From NCBI GenBank assembly GCA_964507325.1, contig CAZDQL010000006.1, positions 52,474 to 116,473 of the forward strand: a DNA stretch of 64,000 nt, given 5' to 3'. Source of the DNA: CAZDQL01 sp964507325 (GTDB taxonomy: Bacteria > Planctomycetota > UBA1135 > GCA-002686595). The notes under the pieces are model-generated. The model had not been told where the DNA came from, searched no databases, and worked only from the letters and a program-made list of their open reading frames with translations. The position numbers were made by a program, and so were the translations under genes. This document shows, piece by piece, positions 59,516 through 64,000 of the stretch. Each line of letters begins with the position of its first letter. Position 1 is the first letter of the stretch.

Positions 59516-62500
59516 ATGTCGCCCGCTACCTTAGTCCTGGTCCTGTCGCTGGCCATGGCGGATGCAGGAACCGCAGAGGATCCAGGACTGGTTTGCCTAT
59601 GGACCTTCGATGGCACATTGGAGGATGCAGCTGGTCGCTCCGCTGATACGCTCGCGCAGCGCGCAGGCCAGGCGCGCTTCGTCGATCGGACCGAGGTGCC
59701 GGGGGTCTCGGGGAAGGCCATTGCGCTGGGCGTGGAGCCGAGTGACGCGGGGTACCTGGTCGCGGCGGCTTCTCGGGATCTGCACCTCGGGCCCTCCTAC
59801 ACGATCGAGGCGTGGATCCAGCCCATCGAGGTCTCGACCTGGAACCGATTGGTGCTGCGCTGGGGGACCGCACCCGACTACGCCTACCACCTCGCGCTCC
59901 ACGAAGGCCAGGCCAGTCTCTATCACCAGACGGAGCAGGGCAGGATCCTGGCCGCGGAGGGGGGGACGATCGTCGCGGGCAGGTGGTACCACGTGGCGGG
60001 GGTGGCTGAACCGACGGGAACCGTCACCGTCTACCTGAACGGCAGGCCGGTCGGAACAGAGCGTTTCGACGGGACGATCCGGTCGGTGCTCGACGAGGGG
60101 CTGGGCATCGGTGACTCGTGGGGTATCCCCGCCGCCGGGAGCCGATTCCGCGGATACGTGGACGAAGTGGCACTCTGGAACTGTGCGCTCGCAGCCGAGG
60201 AGATCGCGGCTCACTACGCGGAGCGCGCCGTGGAACTGCGCCAACTCGACCAGGCCAGGCGGGAGAGAGAGGCGGCCTGGCGGAGCGAGGAGCTCGTTCG
60301 ACTGGGGATCGACGTATTGCCGGAGATAGTCTTCGCGGTTCGCCATCCGGGGCGTGATCCGAGCGCGCACTACTACGCGAACTTCGGCTATGCCTGCACC
60401 GACGAGAACGAGTGGCTGTACGGTGCTGACGGAGCGCGGCTCTGCCGGCTCGATCCCAATACCGGCGACATCACACAGCTGCTGGATGACCCCGGAGGAG
60501 GGATCCGGGATCCCGTAGTGAGCCACGATGCTCAGCGGATCCTCTTCTCCTATCGGAGGGGCGGCACGCACTACTACAACCTCTACCAGATCGACGCTGA
60601 CGGTTCGAATCTGCGACGAATCACGCAGGGGGACTGGGACGACGTGGAGCCGTGCTACCTGCCGGACGGCGGAATCGCGTTCTGTTCCTCGCGCTGCAAG
60701 CGCTACGTGCCTTGCTGGTTTGCACCCGTGGCTGTGCTGTTCCGCTGCGAGAGCGACGGGACCGGCCTACGGATGCTGTCTTCGGGATCGGTCACGGAGA
60801 ACACGCCCAGCATCCTTCCGGACGGGCGCATCCTCTACACCCGCTGGGAGTACGTGAACCGCGATGCAGTGTCCTTCCACCACCTGTGGACGATGCACCC
60901 CGACGGGACTGGGCAACGCGTCTACTTCGGGAATCAGACACCCGGAGGGGTCTTCATCGACGCTCAGCCGATCCCCGGGACTCGCGAAATCGTGTTCGTC
61001 GACTCGGGTTACCACGGCTCACTGGAGCATGCCGGGCAGGTCAAGGTCGCGTCGGGCCTGGGCGGCCCGAATTCCCGGGCCAGTCTGAGGCAGATCTCCC
61101 CGGCGGGCCAGCACGGTTTCCGTGACCCCTACCCGATCGACGCTCAGACCTTTCTCGTAGCCCGCCGCAACTCGATCGAACTGCTGGTCGACTCAGGAAA
61201 GATGGTGACCCTCCACACGGAAGCCGGAATGGTCCATGAGCCGCGCCCACTGACACCCCGTCGACGGGGGCCCGTGTTTCCCCCGCTGGTGGACCTCTCG
61301 TCGGACACCGCGACCCTGTACGTCGCCGACGTCTACGAGGGGCGGAACATGCGAGGTGTGCCGCGAGGTAGCATCGAGAAGCTGCTGGTGCTCGAGGACC
61401 TGCCCAAGCCCGCAAACTACCACGGCGGCGGCAGCACACCGATCGGTCACGGCGGCACGTGGACCCTCAAGCGCATTTTGGGCACCGTGCCGGTGGCGGA
61501 GGACGGATCAGCGTTCTTCGAGGTTCCGCCACTGCGCAGCATCTACCTGGCCTTGCTCGATGAGCAAGATCGCTCTGTGAAGCAGATGCGCAGCTTCGTG
61601 ACGCTGCAGCCCGGAGAGAGCCGGGGGTGTGTCGGCTGTCACGAGGACCGCACCCAGGCGCCTCCCTCGCGGCTGGTCCGGAGTGCACAGGGCCACCAGC
61701 CGAGCAAGATCGAGCCGCTCGAGGGCGTACCCGAGATCATTGACTTTCCCCGCCACGTACAGCCGATCCTCGATCGGCGTTGCGTGTCCTGTCATGACGC
61801 CGCGACGCGGGAGGGAGGGGTCGTCCTGACCGGACACCGAGGACCCACGTACTCACTGGCCTACTACAACCTGATGTTGCACCGGCAGGTCACCGATGGT
61901 GCCGGGTTCGGTTGGGAGGGGATCGACAATGTTGGGGGCCGGCCTGTCGGCAACGATTCACCGTACACGACCTACAGCTCCGCCTCGCCACTCATGGGGA
62001 AGATCGACCCTGGCCACCACGGTGTGGAGCTGAGCGACGCGGAGCGCACACTTCTGCGCTTGTGGATCGACACCGCGGCGCAGTATGCGGGAACCTACGC
62101 TGCATACGGAACTGGGCAGATCGGTGGTTGGTGGCACAACAACGAGCCGACCCGTGAAATGGCCGACAACTGGCCTACGACGCGACCCGCCACGGAGTCG
62201 ATCGAACGCCGCTGCGCTGCCTGCCATGGAGCGATGCTCCCGCGCTTCGTCACCGATCAGATACCCGTGGACGCCTTTGGCGATCTGGAAGGCTGGCAAC
62301 GCCCGACGAGTCGCTTCTCGCGCCACACGGTCTTCGACCTCACGCAGCCCGACGAGTCGTTGATCCTGATGGCTCCACTCGCGCGTGACGCAGGCGGCTA
62401 TGCCGTGGGGGGAGGCGCGGTCCAGGAGCCGATCATCGAGGATCGGAGCGAAGCGCCCCGTCCGGTCGAGCACCCCGTCGTCTTCACCTCCGTCGACGAC

Positions 62501-62743
62501 CCCGACTACCTGACGATCCTCGCCCACCTGCGAGCCGCCCAGGAGAGGTTGAACGAGATCAGACGATTCGACATGCCCGGGTTTGCGCCACGTCGGGAGT
62601 ACGTCCGCGAGATGGTGCGTTTCGGCATCTTGCCCGCCGACTTCGACGCGGGCCACGATCCCATCGACGTCTACGAGACGGATCGCCGGTACTGGCGCTC
62701 TCTGTGGCACAAACCCGAGAGTGACGAAGACGGAGGGGATTGA
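59516..62743 (+). CDS. LamG - HzsA-like (hydrazine synthase alpha-like) triheme secreted protein
   Basis: 1075-residue exported protein (MSPATLVLVLSLAMADAGT). Residues ~20-235 are a LamG/concanavalin domain (SYTIEAWIQPIEVSTWNRLV, GRWYHVAGVAEPTGTVTVYL). About 260-700 is a propeller and beta-domain related to the alpha subunit of hydrazine synthase (GWEYVNRDAVSF-like RWEYVNRDAVSFHHLW, GSAFFEVPPLRSIYLALLDE). Three c-type heme motifs follow: CVGCH (~705), CVSCH (~756), CAACH (~900). HzsA-like domains occur in many planctomycete proteins outside anammox, so hydrazine chemistry is not implied. It has no gene partner nearby. The hemes suggest electron transfer in the periplasm. Confidence 0.83.
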   Translation: MSPATLVLVLSLAMADAGTAEDPGLVCLWTFDGTLEDAAGRSADTLAQRAGQARFVDRTEVPGVSGKAIALGVEPSDAGYLVAAASRDLHLGPSYTIEAWIQPIEVSTWNRLVLRWGTAPDYAYHLALHEGQASLYHQTEQGRILAAEGGTIVAGRWYHVAGVAEPTGTVTVYLNGRPVGTERFDGTIRSVLDEGLGIGDSWGIPAAGSRFRGYVDEVALWNCALAAEEIAAHYAERAVELRQLDQARREREAAWRSEELVRLGIDVLPEIVFAVRHPGRDPSAHYYANFGYACTDENEWLYGADGARLCRLDPNTGDITQLLDDPGGGIRDPVVSHDAQRILFSYRRGGTHYYNLYQIDADGSNLRRITQGDWDDVEPCYLPDGGIAFCSSRCKRYVPCWFAPVAVLFRCESDGTGLRMLSSGSVTENTPSILPDGRILYTRWEYVNRDAVSFHHLWTMHPDGTGQRVYFGNQTPGGVFIDAQPIPGTREIVFVDSGYHGSLEHAGQVKVASGLGGPNSRASLRQISPAGQHGFRDPYPIDAQTFLVARRNSIELLVDSGKMVTLHTEAGMVHEPRPLTPRRRGPVFPPLVDLSSDTATLYVADVYEGRNMRGVPRGSIEKLLVLEDLPKPANYHGGGSTPIGHGGTWTLKRILGTVPVAEDGSAFFEVPPLRSIYLALLDEQDRSVKQMRSFVTLQPGESRGCVGCHEDRTQAPPSRLVRSAQGHQPSKIEPLEGVPEIIDFPRHVQPILDRRCVSCHDAATREGGVVLTGHRGPTYSLAYYNLMLHRQVTDGAGFGWEGIDNVGGRPVGNDSPYTTYSSASPLMGKIDPGHHGVELSDAERTLLRLWIDTAAQYAGTYAAYGTGQIGGWWHNNEPTREMADNWPTTRPATESIERRCAACHGAMLPRFVTDQIPVDAFGDLEGWQRPTSRFSRHTVFDLTQPDESLILMAPLARDAGGYAVGGGAVQEPIIEDRSEAPRPVEHPVVFTSVDDPDYLTILAHLRAAQERLNEIRRFDMPGFAPRREYVREMVRFGILPADFDAGHDPIDVYETDRRYWRSLWHKPESDEDGGD

Positions 62744-62803
62744 CAGGGCCGCTGCCGTACGGCTAGCAGCGCCGTTGTACCCCAAGCGTCGGGCCGCCGC
62801 GCC

Positions 62804-63916
62804 CTACTGCGGCTGCCGGTACAGGCCGAACTCGCTGATCGCCGGGCACACCGGGCCGGCGATGCGCAGGCGGACACGGTCCGTGGTGACCGCCGCACCG
62901 CGCCAGAGTCGACGACTGCCGATCGCCTGTCCCGCGGCGAACTCCACCCACTCGCCGTCTCGCCAGCGATCCAGCGCCCAGGTGTCGACGCGCTGGCCCA
63001 GGGGCAGGTACTCGCGCAGGTCGACCACGTCGAAGGTCGTCGGCGCGTCGAAGCTCACGACGAGTGACGCCTCCCCGGCGCCGTCGTCGGTCGACCAGTA
63101 GGTGGCGCGGTCGCCGTCGAGCACGCGCTCGGCGGCGAAGAGCGCGCTCCCGCCGCGCACGTTCGAGGCGCTCAGCTCGGCCTGCGCCGCGAGATTGTGC
63201 GCGAAGGTGGCGTCGAGGATGCGCCGGAACCCTGCCAGGGAGCGCACGTCGTCCTCGTGGATGCGGCCGCGGCGGTCCGGGGGCAGGTTCAGGAGCAGGC
63301 TCGATCCCCGACCGACCGACTGGTAGTAGAGGTCGACGAGGTTGGCGGGGTCGCGCACCTGCGAGTCCTGCTCTGCGTGGTAGAACCAGCCCGGGCGGAT
63401 GGAGACGTCGCACTCCGCGGGCATCCAGTGACGGCCGTCACGATGGCCCTGGTTGGCTTCCTGATAGACGGTGGTTCCCGGGGCCACCGCGCTCTCACCG
63501 TCCCGGACGCGCGGAGTGTAGGTCGCCCAGCAAGGGTCCCCGGCGATGCCGTGTTCGTTGCCGTTCCAGCGCACGTCGGGCCCCGCGTCGGAGAAGATCA
63601 TGCACTGGGGCTGCAGCTCGCGGATGAGCCGCAGGGTCTCCTCCCAGCCGTAGTAGGTCCCGCGGTCGATGAGGCGCGACTCCCGCGCTCCCCCGTAGTA
63701 GCCGTCGCCGCCCCAGGCGCCGTCGAACCAGATCTCGAAGACCGGTCCGTACGACGTCAGCAGCTCGCGCACTTGGTCGCGGTAGTAGGTGATGTACTCC
63801 GGGAAGCCGTAGCGGGGGTGGTTGCGGTCCCAGGGCGACAGGTAGACACCGAACTTCAGTCCGTGCCTGCGGCAGGCCTCCGCGATCTGCTTGACCACGT
63901 CACCCTTGCCGTCCAT
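62804..63916 (-). pseudogene. GH29 alpha-L-fucosidase, C-terminal portion with F5/8C domain; 5' end lost
   Basis: About 370 residues of a GH29-type fucosidase: GDVVKQIAEACRRHGLKFGV, LSPWDRNHPRYG, FEIWFDGAWGGDG (nucleophile-Asp region), MIFSDAGPDVRWNGNE, and a C-terminal F5/8C domain (SALFAAERVLDGDRATYW, LYRQPQ at the end). Homology reads back to FTEHSVASSSW (to about 63949), but then the sequence no longer resembles the family's upstream KHHDGF region, and an in-frame TGA lies at 63989-63991. The N-terminal ~100 residues of the barrel are therefore missing from this frame. ATG 63916 is the first start left but gives a truncated enzyme. A gene start outside the window would be cut off by that stop. 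Confidence 0.7.
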
Positions 63917-64000
63917 CCACGAGCTGCTCGCGACGGAGTGCTCAGTGAACCCCGTAGTTGCATAGATCCAAGGCCCTATCTGCGCGAATCAGCGGATGCT

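Noticed and set aside
1..64000. CRISPR arrays, tRNA and rRNA genes, insertion sequences
   Set aside because: No regularly spaced repeats, no cloverleaf or T-loop consensus, and no transposase motifs were seen in any frame.

Overview
The window is very GC-rich, gene-dense DNA from what looks like a free-living Planctomycetota bacterium, probably from one of the high-GC lineages. I infer this from gene content: formylglycine-type sulfatases, several Tat-exported Gfo/Idh/MocA oxidoreductases, ThuA-like proteins beside sugar-phosphate isomerases, a hydrazine-synthase-alpha-like multiheme/LamG protein, large secreted LamG, HEAT, F5/8C and beta-propeller proteins, and GH95 and GH29 fucosidases. No rRNA, tRNA, CRISPR array, insertion sequence or phage gene was recognised.

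Layout. 1-8.1 kb: the 3' end of an RND efflux permease, a repeat-rich carboxypeptidase-regulatory-like protein, a secreted metzincin-like protease with LamG, and a beta-helix protein. 8.1-15.7 kb: a PadR regulator diverging from an HExxH secreted protein, with overlapping promoters and a perfect palindrome between them, then two tandem paralogous secreted propeller-like proteins. 15.8-23.2 kb: an S41 lipoprotein protease, a DUF1566-EF-hand-sulfatase fusion, a second sulfatase, a small four-cysteine lipoprotein and a propeller-like protein. 23.4-28.5 kb: a tight three-gene nucleic-acid operon (DEDDh exonuclease fused to a UvrC-type GIY-YIG nuclease; SbcD-like phosphoesterase; PD-(D/E)XK fused to an Fe-S XPD/DinG helicase). 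28.6-36.6 kb: a TetR-headed sugar operon (Gfo/Idh, ThuA, two TIM-barrel isomerases, a second ThuA, GH95). 36.6-40.6 kb: an M28-PDZ peptidase, a broken B12-binding gene, a nitroreductase and a pirin.

40.8-41.3 kb: a peroxiredoxin-like gene whose frame is interrupted by one TGA exactly where the family has the first Cys of a C-T-F-C motif. I read it as a selenoprotein (U-T-F-C, Sec46) with a candidate SECIS hairpin just downstream. A conventional gene caller would keep only the last 120 or so codons or miss it. This is the most notable element in the window.

42-46.2 kb: a kinase-M23-aminotransferase fusion and an AraC regulator. 46.4-53.2 kb: a second sugar cluster (isomerase; HEAT-F5/8C-ThuA-PmoA fusion; two Tat Gfo/Idh proteins). 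53.3-59 kb: a HEAT protein and a complete porin-binding protein-permease-ATPase uptake operon. 59.5-64 kb: a three-heme HzsA-like protein and a GH29 fucosidase whose 5' end is lost near the window edge.

Taken together the window combines polysaccharide and sulfated-glycan degradation with periplasmic keto-sugar type chemistry, one uptake system, and a DNA repair or defence nuclease-helicase module. All positions and translations were read by eye; no search was run.
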